This document shows positions 49,441 to 61,156 of a stretch of 64,000 bases of DNA, piece after piece. This stretch comes from Artocarpus heterophyllus (Eukaryota > Streptophyta > Magnoliopsida > Rosales > Moraceae). The DNA lies in the NCBI GenBank assembly GCA_025403435.1, contig CM046339.1:4418212-4482211 (forward strand), given 5' to 3'. How positions within the stretch are numbered: the stretch's first letter is position 1; the number at the start of each line of letters is the position of its first letter. The notes below the pieces were generated by a model. It saw nothing but the letters and a program-made list of their open reading frames with translations, was not told where the DNA came from and did no database searches. The position numbers were made by a program, and so were the translations under genes.

Positions 49441-49629
49441 TGAATTTGGCATGACTCCCCTAGGAGCTTGTTGAATTCTGAGTTGGGAATTATCGTTGTA
49501 AGGTTGTGATATTTTCAAGGTTTTGACACATAAACACATTTGTATGATTTTACATGATTGTGTTATCTTACTAAATTATTAAATATGTTTGCTTATGTTT
49601 GGTATATGATTCTTTATTGTAGATTGAAA

Positions 49630-52600
49630 ATGTCTAAAAACGCTTTATCATCGATACTTGACAAAAACCAATTATCCGGTGAGAACTATAATGATTGGAA
49701 ACGGAACCTGGACATCGTCCTTTCCTTTGAGAAACTGAAATATGTTCTGACAACTCCTTGTCCTCCCGAGCCTATGGGAGACTCAAGTAATGAGCAATTC
49801 CAAGCGTACGAACGTTGGGAAGATGCTAATGATCAGGCCCGCTGCTATGTTATGCCTAGCATGAACAATGTGCTGCAGGCTCAACATCAGGATTATGAGA
49901 CTGTGAAGCAGATCTTGGATAATCTTGAGGACATGTTTGGAGGCCAGGCCATAACAAAGCGGCAAGGGGCGCTTCGGAAACTCTTAAACTGTAGACAGAG
50001 ACCGGGGACATCTGTAAAGGAGCACATGATGTTGGTCATGGGTTACCTCGCTGAGGCTCAAACCAATGGAGCCGACATCGATGCTGAAACTCAGATGACT
50101 ATGGTCTTTGAGACTCTGTCTAAGGAATTTATTCCGTTTAGAGCTACTTTTAATCTAAGCAATAGACGGGATATGACCTTAACAGAACTGATGAAACAGT
50201 TACAGGAGTTTGAACTGCTGATCAGGGAGTCTCCTGCTGGTGGAGAGGCCAATATGGTAGCTGCTTCTGGTTCCAATCCTAACTCTGGGAATGGAAAGAA
50301 GCAACGGGCCAAAAGTGGGAAGTCTTCTATTCCTATTACTACCAAGAGCAAGAAGAAGAAGAAGAAGAACCCAAAGAAGCTTAAGTGCTTCTTCTGTGGT
50401 AAGGTCGGGCATATAAAGAAGCATTGCAAGGACTTCCTTTCCAAGGGAAGTAGGTGTGATCTTCTATATTTAGAAACTTGTTTGGTTGAGGAATCCAGTG
50501 ACATTTGGGTCATAGATTCCGGTGCAACTAATCATGTTTGTGTTTCTCTGCAGAGATTCAAAGAAACGAGAAGTCTACTTCGTGAGGACTTAACGCTTCG
50601 GATGGGCGATGGATCCTTGGTCTCAGCGGAAGCAGTGGGAGATGTCCATCTTTATTTTGATAATTATAGGAGTTTAATTTTGCGAGATTGTTTTTATGTT
50701 CCTAAATTTAAAAGGAATTTAATTTCTGTATCTTCTTTATTTAAAGACTCCTACGTGGTATCTTTTAATGAAAAAGTGGTGATTCGTAAAAACAAATCTT
50801 TTATCTGTCCTGGATGGATGGAAAATAATCTATATTTTATCAAACCTAAGATGGACCTATTGCTTAATGCTGAGATAAATGATAATGACTCAAAAAGACT
50901 TAAAACTTCTCACTCTAATAAGACTTATCTTTGGCATTTGCGCCTTGGCCATATTAACCTCAATAGGATTCAAAGGTTGGTAAGGGATGGACCTTTAAGT
51001 CACTTAAAGGTGGAATCTATACCTCAATGTGAGTCTTGTTTGGAGGGTAAAATGACCAAAAGACCATACGGGTCTAAGGGCAATAGGGCCGAAGGGGTTC
51101 TAGAACTTGTGCATAGTGATGTTTGCGGACCGATGAACATCCGGGCACGAGGAGGGTATGAGTACTTCGTTACTTTTATTGACGATTACTCAAGATATGG
51201 GTATGTGTACCTAATGCACCACAAAAGCGAAACTTATGATAAGTTCAGGGAGTTTCGGGCCGAAGTGGAAAAGCAATTGGGTAGACCCATAAAGGCACTT
51301 CGATCTGATCGAGGTGGGGAATACCTTTCTGATGAGTTCTTGGGACACTTGTTAGAGAATGGGATTTTATCCCATTTGACTGCGCCGGGCACTCCGCAGC
51401 AGAATGGCATAGCGGAGAGAAGGAATAGGACTTTGTTGTACATGATTCGGTCCATGATGAGTTATTCATCATTGCCTTTATCCTTTTGGGGATATGCACT
51501 ACAAACCGCATGTTATCTTTTGAACAATGTGCCTTCAAAATCGGTCCCTAAAACTCCTCACGAGTTGTGGACAAGACGGAAGACATCCTTAAACCATATT
51601 CGCATATGGGGATGTCCAGCTCATGTCCTGTTTAAGGATCCGAATAAGTTGGAAGCACGTTCAGAAGTTTGCGTGTTTGTAGGATATCCAAAAGGGACTA
51701 AAGGGGGTTATTTTTATAACCCAAAGGAAAATAAAGTCGTGGTTTCAACTAATGCAACTTTCCTTGAGGAGAGTTACATGAACGACTTTAAACCTCAAAG
51801 CAAAGTGGTGCTTGAGGAGTTGAGGGGTAATCCGTTTACTCCGGAGGTTCCGAACGAAACCATTCCGATCGGTGTAGAAAAACCAAACAAACCTGAACAA
51901 CAACCACAGGGGCTTCGGCGTAGTGGGAGGATCGGGCGTCAACCTGAGAGGTATATGTTCAATGGGGAGGTCTTTTTGGCTGAACCGGATGAACATGACA
52001 GGGATCCTTATACTTACGCAGAAGCTATGGAGGATGTTGATTCAAGACTCTGGACAGAGGCCATGAACATTGAGATGAAGTCTATGGAGACTAATCGGGT
52101 CTGGGAGCTTGTGGATCTTCCCGAAGGGGTAAAACCCATAGGGTGTAAGTGGATCTACAAGAGGAAAAGAGGAGTGGATGGAAAGGTCGAAACCTTTAAG
52201 GCTAGACTGGTAGCTAAGGGTTATACGCAAAAGGAAGGAATCGATTATGAGGAAACCTTTTCGCCTGTAGCCATGCTTAAGTCCATCCGGATTCTCTTGT
52301 CCATAGCTGCCGCTCTCGACTACGAGATTTGGCAAATGGATGTCAAGACGGCTTTTCTAAATGGCTATCTTGATGAGTCCATTTATATGGAACAACCAGA
52401 CGGGTTCAAGGTCGCGGGTCAAGAGGGTAAGGTTTGTAAGTTGCTAAAGTCTATTTATGGACTTAAGCAGGCTTCTCGTTCTTGGAACATAAGATTTGAT
52501 CAAGTGATCAAGACTTATGGGTTCTCACAAAATGTGGATGAACCATGTGTTTACAAACACATTAAGAATGGGAAGGTGGTTTTTCTACTACTCTATGTAG

Positions 52601-53583
52601 ATGACATTCTGCTAATTGGCAATGACGTTGGGGCGTTGTCATCGGTCAAATTATGGTTGACCAAGCAGTTTGACATGAAGGACTTGGGTGAGGCTAATTT
52701 TGTTCTTGGTATCCAGATCTTGCGGGATAGGAAGAACAAAATGATAGCTTTGTCACAGGCCAGCTACATAGATAAAATTCTCAGGAGGTTTGCAATGCAG
52801 GATTCCAAGAAAGGTGGGCAACCATCTAGGTCTGGAATTACTCTTTCTAAGAAAGACTCTCCAAAGTCTTATGAAGAAAGAGAATACATGAAGAAGGTGC
52901 CTTATGCTTCGGCAGTGGGTAGTCTCATGTATGCCATGCTTTGCACTCGACCGGATATTAGCTATGCGGTCGGGATTGTGAGTCGATTTCAGGCGGATCC
53001 AGGACCGAACCATTGGGTTGCGGTAAAGCATATTTTCAAGTACCTGAGAAGGACTCGAGGGTATATGCTTGTGTATTCGGGTGAGGATTTAACTCCTCTA
53101 GGATACACTGATTCGGATTTTCAATCCTGCCTGGATTCTAGGAAATCAACTTCGGGGTTTGTGTTTACTCTGGGTGGCGGTGCCATCAGTTGGAGAAGTG
53201 CGAAGCAAGATTGCACTTCGGATTCAACGATGGAGGCCGAGTATGTGGCAGCTAGTGATGCTTCGAAAGAAGCAGTGTGGCTCCGCAAGTTCCTTGGGGA
53301 TCTTGAGGTAGTTCCTGGTATGGATAAAGCGGTATCACTGTACTGTGATAACAGTGCGGCGGTAGCTAATGCTAAGGAACCAAGATTTCACAAGAAGAGT
53401 AAGCATATTGATCGAAAGTATCAAGTGATAAAAGACTTCGTTGAGAGCGGGCATGTCACGGTGTGCAAGATCGCGTCAGAGGACAATTTAGCTGATCCAT
53501 TTACGAAGACACTTTCTGGGAGAGTCTTCAAAAGGCATGTGGAAGCTATGGGGATGCGAAATTGGCAGTATTTACTCACTTAG
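49630..53583 (+). CDS. Copia Gag-Pol polyprotein of element D, intact frame
   Basis: A 1317-aa uninterrupted frame from the ATG at 49630 (GAAAATGTC), with the same domain order as E. Gag; zinc knuckle C253, C256, H261, C266; protease D296 in DSGA; integrase H436 to C470 zinc domain and D497, D560, E596; RT YVDD at 989-992; RNase H with D1240 in the CDNS motif. It differs from E by a small number of substitutions, e.g. D to Y eight residues after the integrase glutamate (RTLLYM), A to P in Gag (VMPSMN) and K to E (RWEDAND). These alter residues conserved in the sister copies, so activity may be reduced although no frame damage exists. The 5' LTR is interrupted by E. Confidence 0.95.
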   Translation: MSKNALSSILDKNQLSGENYNDWKRNLDIVLSFEKLKYVLTTPCPPEPMGDSSNEQFQAYERWEDANDQARCYVMPSMNNVLQAQHQDYETVKQILDNLEDMFGGQAITKRQGALRKLLNCRQRPGTSVKEHMMLVMGYLAEAQTNGADIDAETQMTMVFETLSKEFIPFRATFNLSNRRDMTLTELMKQLQEFELLIRESPAGGEANMVAASGSNPNSGNGKKQRAKSGKSSIPITTKSKKKKKKNPKKLKCFFCGKVGHIKKHCKDFLSKGSRCDLLYLETCLVEESSDIWVIDSGATNHVCVSLQRFKETRSLLREDLTLRMGDGSLVSAEAVGDVHLYFDNYRSLILRDCFYVPKFKRNLISVSSLFKDSYVVSFNEKVVIRKNKSFICPGWMENNLYFIKPKMDLLLNAEINDNDSKRLKTSHSNKTYLWHLRLGHINLNRIQRLVRDGPLSHLKVESIPQCESCLEGKMTKRPYGSKGNRAEGVLELVHSDVCGPMNIRARGGYEYFVTFIDDYSRYGYVYLMHHKSETYDKFREFRAEVEKQLGRPIKALRSDRGGEYLSDEFLGHLLENGILSHLTAPGTPQQNGIAERRNRTLLYMIRSMMSYSSLPLSFWGYALQTACYLLNNVPSKSVPKTPHELWTRRKTSLNHIRIWGCPAHVLFKDPNKLEARSEVCVFVGYPKGTKGGYFYNPKENKVVVSTNATFLEESYMNDFKPQSKVVLEELRGNPFTPEVPNETIPIGVEKPNKPEQQPQGLRRSGRIGRQPERYMFNGEVFLAEPDEHDRDPYTYAEAMEDVDSRLWTEAMNIEMKSMETNRVWELVDLPEGVKPIGCKWIYKRKRGVDGKVETFKARLVAKGYTQKEGIDYEETFSPVAMLKSIRILLSIAAALDYEIWQMDVKTAFLNGYLDESIYMEQPDGFKVAGQEGKVCKLLKSIYGLKQASRSWNIRFDQVIKTYGFSQNVDEPCVYKHIKNGKVVFLLLYVDDILLIGNDVGALSSVKLWLTKQFDMKDLGEANFVLGIQILRDRKNKMIALSQASYIDKILRRFAMQDSKKGGQPSRSGITLSKKDSPKSYEEREYMKKVPYASAVGSLMYAMLCTRPDISYAVGIVSRFQADPGPNHWVAVKHIFKYLRRTRGYMLVYSGEDLTPLGYTDSDFQSCLDSRKSTSGFVFTLGGGAISWRSAKQDCTSDSTMEAEYVAASDASKEAVWLRKFLGDLEVVPGMDKAVSLYCDNSAAVANAKEPRFHKKSKHIDRKYQVIKDFVESGHVTVCKIASEDNLADPFTKTLSGRVFKRHVEAMGMRNWQYLLT

Positions 53584-53586
53584 TGC

Positions 53587-53597
53587 AAGTGGGAGAT
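53587..53597 (+). other. Polypurine tract of element D
   Basis: AAGTGGGAGAT immediately before the 3' LTR, the primer for plus-strand synthesis. Confidence 0.85.
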
Positions 53598-55629
53598 TGT
53601 TAGACATGTATGCTCTAAGGAGTAAAAATGTAATACGTTTTTGGAGACATTTTTATCAATAAAGAATTTATTCATTTAAATATACCAAATATTGTCCTCT
53701 TTACGTTCATATTCGTTGAATGTATGATAAGCAAACAGTAGTCTGAGACTGTCAGTCTAAACCTTAAGAGTTGGGCATATGATGGGATGATTATGCGGTA
53801 GACACGACTCTTAAGGTGATGGTCTAAAATATATGATCCGCAATCGAGGGAATAAAGTTGGGCGCTTTATTCATGTAAAGATTGTTATGTTGTCTATATC
53901 CCTTTTGGGAGATGGTTTGTCTTGGCCATCGGAGTTGGACTCCGTGAATAGAAACATTGGCGCGTTGTCATAGGTGACGATGTGTTGGATCGGGACATAA
54001 AGTGAATTGATTTGGATTAATAATTCTGTCTTGGCAAATCGATTCACTTTAGACAGTCGTTTGTATTGTATCTTAATCCTGAGATGAATAATGGGCCCGT
54101 TGTCTCGACTTTTGTCTTTTGATGTACCAATGGGTGACTCCCACATCTCTATAGTGGCATGCATGCCGGTACGTTGGAGGCATGACTCTTGATAGCGTAG
54201 ACTTGTTATTCATAGATATGGAATCCATAGCTCCTCTTTAGGAGTAATGATATCCTCTTATATGCGTTGTCCTGTAATTGGAAAACTGGAGCGCTCAACC
54301 ATTTGGATACATAGGTGTAACCGAATGGTATACTATCTTTGGATGGTAAGTTTTCTAATGGTGAGACAATGGAACGTAAGATAAAAATAATCGGGAAGGT
54401 AAGACAGAACTTGTCCTTAAGCCGATTATGGATGATCATATGGGGATGCGATACACTATGATATGTCATGGAGACTTAGCTACACGAGCTTCGTAATTCT
54501 GTAAAGTTCGAGAGTGCAGCTCCAAGCTTTTAGTGGAGTAGCGTTGGAGTTGATAATTGTGAAATGTATATCTGGGATATTGGGTTTCATAATTATCATG
54601 AGCTTGAACTTTATAGGTCCATTTTGGTCCCTTTTGCTAGCTCACAAAGTCCTGTAACGACACGGCGTGCTTTTCCAATAATTGGTGACTTATGTCGGAT
54701 TTATCAGATTGGTTTAAAATTTATAAGAATCAAATAATTCATGTCTGTTTATCGGTTGAATTAATTATGTAAGAAATTAGTTCAAGATGAACTTGTTGAA
54801 TTATGGCATTCGGATAATTCTTGTCTGTTTATCGGTTGTTTTAATTTTGGACAATTAGAACAAGATAAACTTGTAGAATTATTGTGAATTGATTTATTTT
54901 CTTAGAGATTATCTTGATAAAGTTTGTTTTGATCAGATATCTTTTCTATTGGGGTATTTGAATCAAAACTGAGACTTTATCCTTTAGAATCTCGGGTGGA
55001 AAATAAAAGATTCGCGGAGATTTTTTCTCGGCAGTTCGGCCTGCCGATCATAAAGTTCGGCCTGCCGAACTGGTCAGTTCGGCTTGCCTATCACACAGTT
55101 CGGCATGCCGACCGCGACAGTTAAGATTACGCGTTTTTACGCGTATCTTATCAGATATTGATCCGAACTTGATTCTGTTTCGATTTTTGAGACCTAATCT
55201 GATATGGACTGACCCCAAGGACCAATAGGTATAAAAAGGGAGTGAGTCTAATGATTTACTCAGATCAATTTGAGAGATTAAGAGTGATACTCTTCTAGTG
55301 AGCATCTTAAAACTCCCTGAGAGCTTTTGTTCACAAATCACGAACACTAGCTTTGGGTTCTCTCTATTGGTTGGAAGGAGAGTCACCGGTGGAAGAGCTG
55401 TACGTGTGAGCCCACACTCACTCCGGTTGTGGATAGAGAATAGCAAAGAAGACCAGTTGGTTGAGGCTCTTCTGGAACGTTACTTCTCTACACAGGTCGC
55501 GGAGGTTCTTCGGCACACTGAGGTTAGTAAGATCTGTTTAATTTATACATATAACATGTCAAACTTGTGTTTTGGAAATTACTCTGATGAAAATTTTAAA
55601 AAATTCCGCTGCGCACTTTGTTTCCAACA
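53598..55629 (+). repeat. 3' LTR of element D
   Basis: 2032 bp, TGTTAGAC...CCAACA, followed by the CAAAC target duplication (55630-55634). Dyads start at 55035, 55056, 55078 and 55099. TATA box near 55230. It is uninterrupted, so it could start transcription into element C. Confidence 0.95.
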
Positions 55630-58600
55630 CAAACCAATGGAGCCGACATCAATGTTGAAACTCAGATGACTATGGTCTTTGAAACTCTGTCTAAGGAATT
55701 TATTCCGTTTAGAGCTACTTTTAATTTGAGCAACAGACGAGATATGACCTTGACAAAACTGATGAAACAGTTACAGGAGTTTGAACTGCTGATCAGGGAG
55801 TCTCCAGCTGGTGGAGAGGCCAACATGGTAGTTGCTTCTAGTTCCAATTCTAACTCTGGAAATGGAAAGAAGCAACGGACCAAAAGTGGGAAGTCTTCTA
55901 TTCCTGTTGCTACCAAGAGCAAAAAGAAGAAGAAGAAGAACCCAAAGAAGCTGAAATGCTTCTATAGTGGTAAGGTCGGGCATATAAAGAAGCATTGCAA
56001 GGACTTCCTTTCCAAGGGAGGTAGGTGTGATCTTCTATATTTAGAAACTTGTTTGGTTGAGGAATCCAGTGACATCTGGGTCATAGATTCTGGTGCAACT
56101 AATTATGTTTGTGTTTCTTTGCAGGGATTCAAAGAAACGAGAAGTCTACTTCGTGAAGACTTAACGTTTCGGATGGGCGATGGGTCCTTGGTCTCAGCGG
56201 AAGCAGTGGGAGATGTCCATCTTTACTTTGATAATTATAGGAATTTAATTTTGCGAGATTGTTTTTATGTTCCTAAATTGAAAAGGAATTTAATTTCTGT
56301 ATCTTCTTTATTTAAAGACTCCTACGTGGTATCTTTTAATGATAAAGTGGTGATTCGTAAAAATAAATCTTTTATCTGTTCTGTATGGATGCAAAATAAT
56401 CTATATTTTATCAAACCTAAGATGGACCTATTGCTTAATGCTGAGATAAATGATAATGACTCAAAAAGACTTAAAACTTCTCACTCTAATAAGACTTATC
56501 TTTGGCATTTGCACCTTGGCCATATTAACCTGAATAGGATTCAAAGGTTGGTAAGGGATGGATCTTTAAGTCACTTAAAGGTGGAATCTATACCTCAATG
56601 TGAGTCTTGTTTGGAGGGTAAAATGACCAAAAGACCATAGGGGTCTAAGGGCAATAGGGCCGAAGGGGTTCTAGAACTTGTGCATAGTGATGTTTGCGGA
56701 CCGATGAACATCCGGGCACAAGGAGGGTATGAGTACTTCGTCACTTTCATTGACGATCACTCAAGATATGGGTATGTGTACCTAATGCACCACAAAAGCG
56801 AAACTTATGATAAGTTCAGGGAGTTTCGGGCTGAAGTGGAAAAGCAATTGGGTAAACCCATAAAGGCACTTCGATCTGATCGAGGTGGGGAATACCTTTC
56901 TGAAGAGTTCTTGGGACACTTGTTAGAGAATTGGATTTTATCCCATTTGACTGCGCCGGGCATTCCGCAACAGAATGGCATAGCGGAGAGAAGGAATAGG
57001 ACTTTGTTGGACATGATTCTGTCCATGATGAGTTATTCATCATTGCCTTTATCCTTTTGGGGATATGCACTACAAACCGCATGTTATCTTTTGAACAATG
57101 TGCCTTCAAAATCGGTCCCTAAAACTCCTCACGAGTTGTGGACAAGACGAAAGACATCCTTAAACCATATTCGCATATGGGGATGTCCAGCTCATGTCCT
57201 GTTTAAGGATCCGAATAAGTTGGAAGCACGTTCAGAAGTTTACGTGTTTGTAGGATATCCAAAAGGGACTAAAGGGGGTTATTTTTATAACCCGAAGGAA
57301 AATAAAGTCGTGGTTTCAACTAATGCAACTTTCCTTGAAAAGAGTTACATGAACGACTTTAAACCTCGAAGCAAAGTGGTGCTTGAGGAGTTGAGGGGTG
57401 ATCCGTTTACTCCGGAGGTTCCGAATGAAACCATTCCGATTAGTGTAGAAAAACCAAACAAACCTGAACAACAACCTCAGGGGCTTCGGCGTAGTGGGAG
57501 GATCGGGCGTCAAACTGAGAGGTATATGTTCAATGGGGAGGTCTTTTTGGCTGAACCAGATGAACATGACAGGGATCCTTATACTTACGCAGAAACTATG
57601 GAGGATGTTGATTCAAGACTCTGGACAGAGGCCATGAACATAGAGATGAAGTCTATGGAGACTAATTGGGTCTGGGAGCTTGTGGATCTTCCTGAAGGGG
57701 TAAAACCCATAGGGTGTAAGTGGATCTACAAGAGAAAAAGAGGAGTGGATGGAAAGGTCGAAACCTTTAAGGCTAGACTGGTAGCTAAGGGCTATACGCA
57801 AAAGGAAGGAATCGATTATGAGGAAACCTTTTCGCCTATAGCCATGCTTAAGTCCATCCAGATTCTCTTGTCCATAGCTACCGCTCTCGATTACGAGATT
57901 TGACAGATGGATGTCAAGACGGCTTTTCTAAATGGCTATCTTGATGAGTCCATTTATATGGAACAACCAGACGGGTTCAAGGTTGCAGGTCAAGAGGGTA
58001 AGGTTTGTAAGCTGCTAAAGTCAATTTATGGACTTAAGCAGGCTTCTCGTTCTTGAAACATAAGATTTGATCAAGTGATCAAGACTTATGGGTTCTCACA
58101 AAATGTGGATGAACCATGTGTTTACAAACACATTAAGAATGAGAAGGTGGTTTTTCTACTACTCTATGTAGATGACATTCTGCTAATTGGCAATGACGTT
58201 GGGGCATTGTCATCGGTCAAACTGTGGTTGACCAAGCTGTTTGACATGAAGGACTTAGGTGAGGCTAATTTTGTTCTCGGTATCCAGATCTTTCGGCATA
58301 GGAAGAACAAAATGATAGCTTTGTCACAAGCTGGCTACATAGATAAAATTCTCAGGAGGTTTGCAATGCAGGATTCCAAGAAAGGTGGGCAACCATCTAG
58401 ATCTGGAATTACTCTTTCTAAGAAAGACTCTCCAAAGTCATATGAAGAAAGAGAATACATAAAGAAGGTACCTTATGCTTCTGCAGTGGGTAGTCTCATG
58501 TATGCCATGCTTTGCACTCGACCGGATATTAGCTATGCGGTCGGGATTGTGAGTCGATTTCAGGCAGATCCAGGACTGAACCATTGGGTTGCGGTAAAGC

Positions 58601-59154
58601 ATATTTTCAAGTACCTGAGAAGGACTCGAGGGTATATGCTTGTGTATTCGGGTGAGGATTTAACTCCTCTAGGATACACTGATTCGGATTTTCAATCCTG
58701 CCTGGATTCTAGGAAATCAACTTCGGGGTTTGTGTTTACTCTAGGTGGCGGTGCCATCAGTTGGAGAAGTGCGAAGCAAGATTGCACTTCGGATTCAACG
58801 ATGGAGGCCGAGTATGTGGCGGCTAGTGATGCTTCAAAAGAAGCAGTGTGGCTCCGCAAGTTCCTTGGGGATCTTGAGGTAGTTCCTGATATGGATAAAG
58901 CGGTATCACTGTACTGTGATAACAGTGTGGCGATAGCTAATGCTAAGGAACCATGATTTCACAAGAAGACTAAACATATTGATCGGAAGTATCATGTGAT
59001 AAAAGACTTCGTTGAGAGCGGGCATGTCACAGTGTGCAAGATCGCGTCAGAGGACAATTTAGCTGATCCATTCACGAAGACACTTACTGGGAGAGTCTTC
59101 GAGAGGCATGTGGAAGCTATGGGGATGCGAAATTTGCTGTATTTACTTACTTAG
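55630..59154 (+). pseudogene. Gag-pol of element C after the D insertion
   Basis: Continues C's Gag from NGADINVETQM. Four in-frame stops break it: TAG at 56638-56640 (TAC in D), TGA at 57901-57903 and 58054-58056 (both TGG in D), and TGA at 58954-58956 (AGA in D). The zinc knuckle reads [14 protein letters not shown], so its second cysteine is Ser. Protease DSGATN, integrase SDRGGEYLS and RT YVDD (about 58170) are still readable. No frameshift is needed to read from end to end, so C was coding until fairly recently. Confidence 0.93.
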
Positions 59155-59168
59155 TGCAAGTGGGAGAT

Positions 59169-60736
59169 TGTTAGACATGTATGCCCTAAGGAGTAAAAAT
59201 GTAATACGTTTTTGGAGACATTTTTATCAATAAAGAATTTATTCATTTATATATACCAAATATTGTCCTCTTTACGTTCATATTTGTTGAATGTATGATA
59301 AGCAAACAATAGTCTGAGACTGTCAGTCTAAACCCTAAGAATTGGGCATATGATGGGATGATTATGCAGAAGACACAATTCTTAGGGTGACGGTCTAAAA
59401 CATATGATCCGCAATCGAGGGAATAAAGTTGGGCGCTTTATTCATGTAAAGATTGTTATGTTGTCTATATCCCTTTTGGGAGATGGTTTGTCTTGACCAT
59501 CGGAGTTGGACTCCATGAATAGAAACATTGGCACGTTGTGAAAGGTGACGATGTGTTGGATCGGGACATAAAGTGAATTGATTTGGATTAATAATTTTTT
59601 CTTGGCAAATCGATTCACTTTAGACAATCATTTGTATTGTATCTTAATCCTAAGATAAATAGTGGGCCTGTTGTCTCGACTTGTGTCTTTTGATGTACCA
59701 ATGGGTGACTCCCACATCTCTATAGTGGTATGCATGCCGGTACGTTGGAGGCATGACTCTTGATAGCGTAGACTTGTTATTCATAGATATGGAATCCATA
59801 GCTCCTCTTTAGGAGTAATGATATCCTCTTATATGCGTTGTCCTGTAATTGAAAAACTGGAGCGCTCAACCATTTGGATACATAGGTGTAACCGAATGGT
59901 ATACTATCTTTGGATGGTAAGTTTTCTAATGGTGAGACAATGGAACATAAGATAAAAATAATCGAGAAGGTAAGACAGAACTTATCCTTAAGCCGATTAT
60001 GGATGATCATATGGGGATGCAATACACTATGATATGTTATGGAGACTTAGCTACACGAGCTTCGTAATTCTATAAAGTTCGAGAGTGCAGCTCCAAGCTT
60101 TTAGTGGAGTAGCGTTGGAGTTGATAATTGTGACATGTATATTTGCGATATTGGGTTTCATAATTATCATGAGCTTAAACTTTATAGGTCCATTTTGGTC
60201 CCCTTTGCTAGCTCACAAAATCCTATAACGACACGGCATACTTTTTCAATAATTGGTGACTTATGTCGGATTTATCAGATTGGTTTAAAATTTATAAGAA
60301 TCAAATAATTCATGTCTGTTTATCGGTTGAATTAATTATGTAAGAAATTAGTTCAAGATGAACCTGTTGAATTATTGCGTTTGGGTAATTCTTGTCTGTT
60401 TATCGGTTGTTTTAATTTTGGACAATTAGAACAAGATAAACTTGTAGAATTATTGTGAATTGATTTATTTTCTTAGAGATTATCTTGATAAAGTTTGTTT
60501 TGATCAGATATCTTTTCTATTGGGCTATTTGAATCAAAACTGAGACTTTATCCTTTAGAATCTCGGGTGGAAAATAAAAGATTCGTGGAGATTTTTTCTC
60601 TGCAGTTCGGCCTGCCGAATGACGTGTTTGGCCTGCTGAACTGGCCTGTTCGGCCTGCCTATTAGAAAGTTCGGCCTGCCGACCGACGACAGTTAAGATT
60701 ACGCGTTTTTACGCGTATCTTATCAGATATTGATCC
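59169..60736 (+). repeat. 3' LTR of element C, 3'-truncated
   Basis: Starts TGTTAGAC after AAGTGGGAGAT and matches the 5' LTR up to TATTGATCC (60736; equivalent to 33708). The last ~466 bp, including TATA, R and U5, are missing. U3 dyads start at 60606, 60627, 60649 and 60670. Confidence 0.93.
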
Positions 60737-60917
60737 TTTAGAGGGAAGGTCCATTATCTCTATCGGCGTCTTTTCTTCTCAGCGCTTGGGTGACCACGTT
60801 TTGCACCGACCCTTTGCTTTTGGATGGAGGGGTGTCAGAGGAGTGGTGACTCGTCTCCTTCCTTAAGTCATTGGGCTTCTTTGGTGGGGCAGCATCCTTC
60901 AGTGTGAAGCCCCCCAT
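60737..60917 (-). pseudogene. Possible upstream exon of the split coiled-coil ORF
   Basis: The minus-strand frame from the ATG at 60917 reads MGGFTLKDAAPPKKPND, then a hydrophilic K/S/P-rich segment (HHSSDTPPSKSKGS), and meets a stop at 60738-60740 exactly at the junction with C's truncated LTR. It faces the coiled-coil exons at 32163-31687 across the whole C-D-E nest, so the two may be halves of one gene or TE ORF. The joining sequence was lost with the LTR end, so the link is inferred. Confidence 0.45.
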
Positions 60918-61135
60918 GGGGCCCTAAAATTTCTTAATCTCAAAAGGGAGCTTGAGGTTCAACATCTCTATACAAGAGAACATCAGTGGATAATATTATT
61001 TATCAACCGTATAAGTCGACCACACATTAAGTAAATATGAAGTATAAATCAAGTACAAGAAAATTAGTGCATAGAAATAAAATATACACATATATATAAT
61101 AATATTATACTAATAAATTGTCTTTATGTTTGTTT
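60918..61135. other. Noncoding spacer before the Athila-like PBS
   Basis: AT-rich, including a TA-rich run near 61085-61105. No gene seen. If the minus-oriented gypsy is real, this is its leader. Confidence 0.4.
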
Positions 61136-61156
61136 GCTCCTCGACAACGGTGCCAA
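61136..61156 (-). other. Athila-like gypsy primer-binding site
   Basis: The minus strand reads TTGGCACCGTTGTCGAGGA, close to the TTGGCGCCGTTGTCGGGGA-type site of plant Athila elements. Next to it (61226-61255, minus strand) is CTGTAGGATCGACCTCAGAT, a segment typical of the LTR end of such elements. This fixes an LTR to the right, pointing leftwards. Confidence 0.65.

Larger units (their letters stand above)
47858..49622 (+). other. Predicted leader intron of element D
   Basis: Donor CTGAG|GTTAGTAAG at 47858, acceptor TTTATTGTAG at 49622, with CTTACTAA near 49567-49574 as a branch site. 1765 bp. It contains the PBS, the dyad array and the hairpin module. The 5' exon from the predicted start to 47857 has no ATG, and the gag ATG is 7 nt into exon 2. 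Confidence 0.5.
47982..49629 (+). other. Leader of element D
   Basis: 1.65 kb of non-coding leader with many ATGs in all frames, an AT-rich segment, the dyad array (48482-48663), four CCCCTAGG palindromes (49166, 49247, 49326, 49457), the hairpin module, and a pyrimidine-rich acceptor before gag. Confidence 0.85.
36229..55629 (+). mobile_element. Ty1/copia element D: intact coding, 5' LTR split by E
   Basis: Native length about 9.7 kb after subtracting E. 5' LTR pieces 36229-36438 and 46143-47966, Met PBS 47969-47981, leader, uninterrupted gag-pol, polypurine tract and 3' LTR 53598-55629. Perfect 5-bp target duplication CAAAC on both sides. By eye the two LTRs differ at well under one per cent of positions, so insertion was recent. 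E cuts its own promoter-side LTR, so D is probably no longer transcribed from a normal 5' LTR. Confidence 0.95.
32164..60736 (+). mobile_element. Ty1/copia element C: outermost of the nest, split by D
   Basis: Its sequence lies at 32164-36228 and 55630-60736. It has a 5' LTR (32164-34174), Met PBS, leader, gag start (35795), then element D inserted in gag with CAAAC duplicated (36224-36228 and 55630-55634). It resumes with gag-pol (55630-59154), polypurine tract and a 3' LTR (59169-60736) whose last ~466 bp are missing. Because that end is lost, no target duplication can be seen. By eye its LTRs differ by about two per cent, so it is intermediate in age between B and D/E. Confidence 0.92.

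Noticed and set aside
49558..49629. 24 extra N-terminal residues on the D and E polyproteins
   Set aside because: The far start is TTG. The in-frame ATGs at 49585 and 49606 lie before the predicted acceptor. MSK at 49630 is the start shared by all copies that keep it.
50091..50513. 140-aa and other long frames antisense to gag-pol (also 41558, 25673, 52042)
   Set aside because: Shadows of conserved gag-pol codons; no independent domain.
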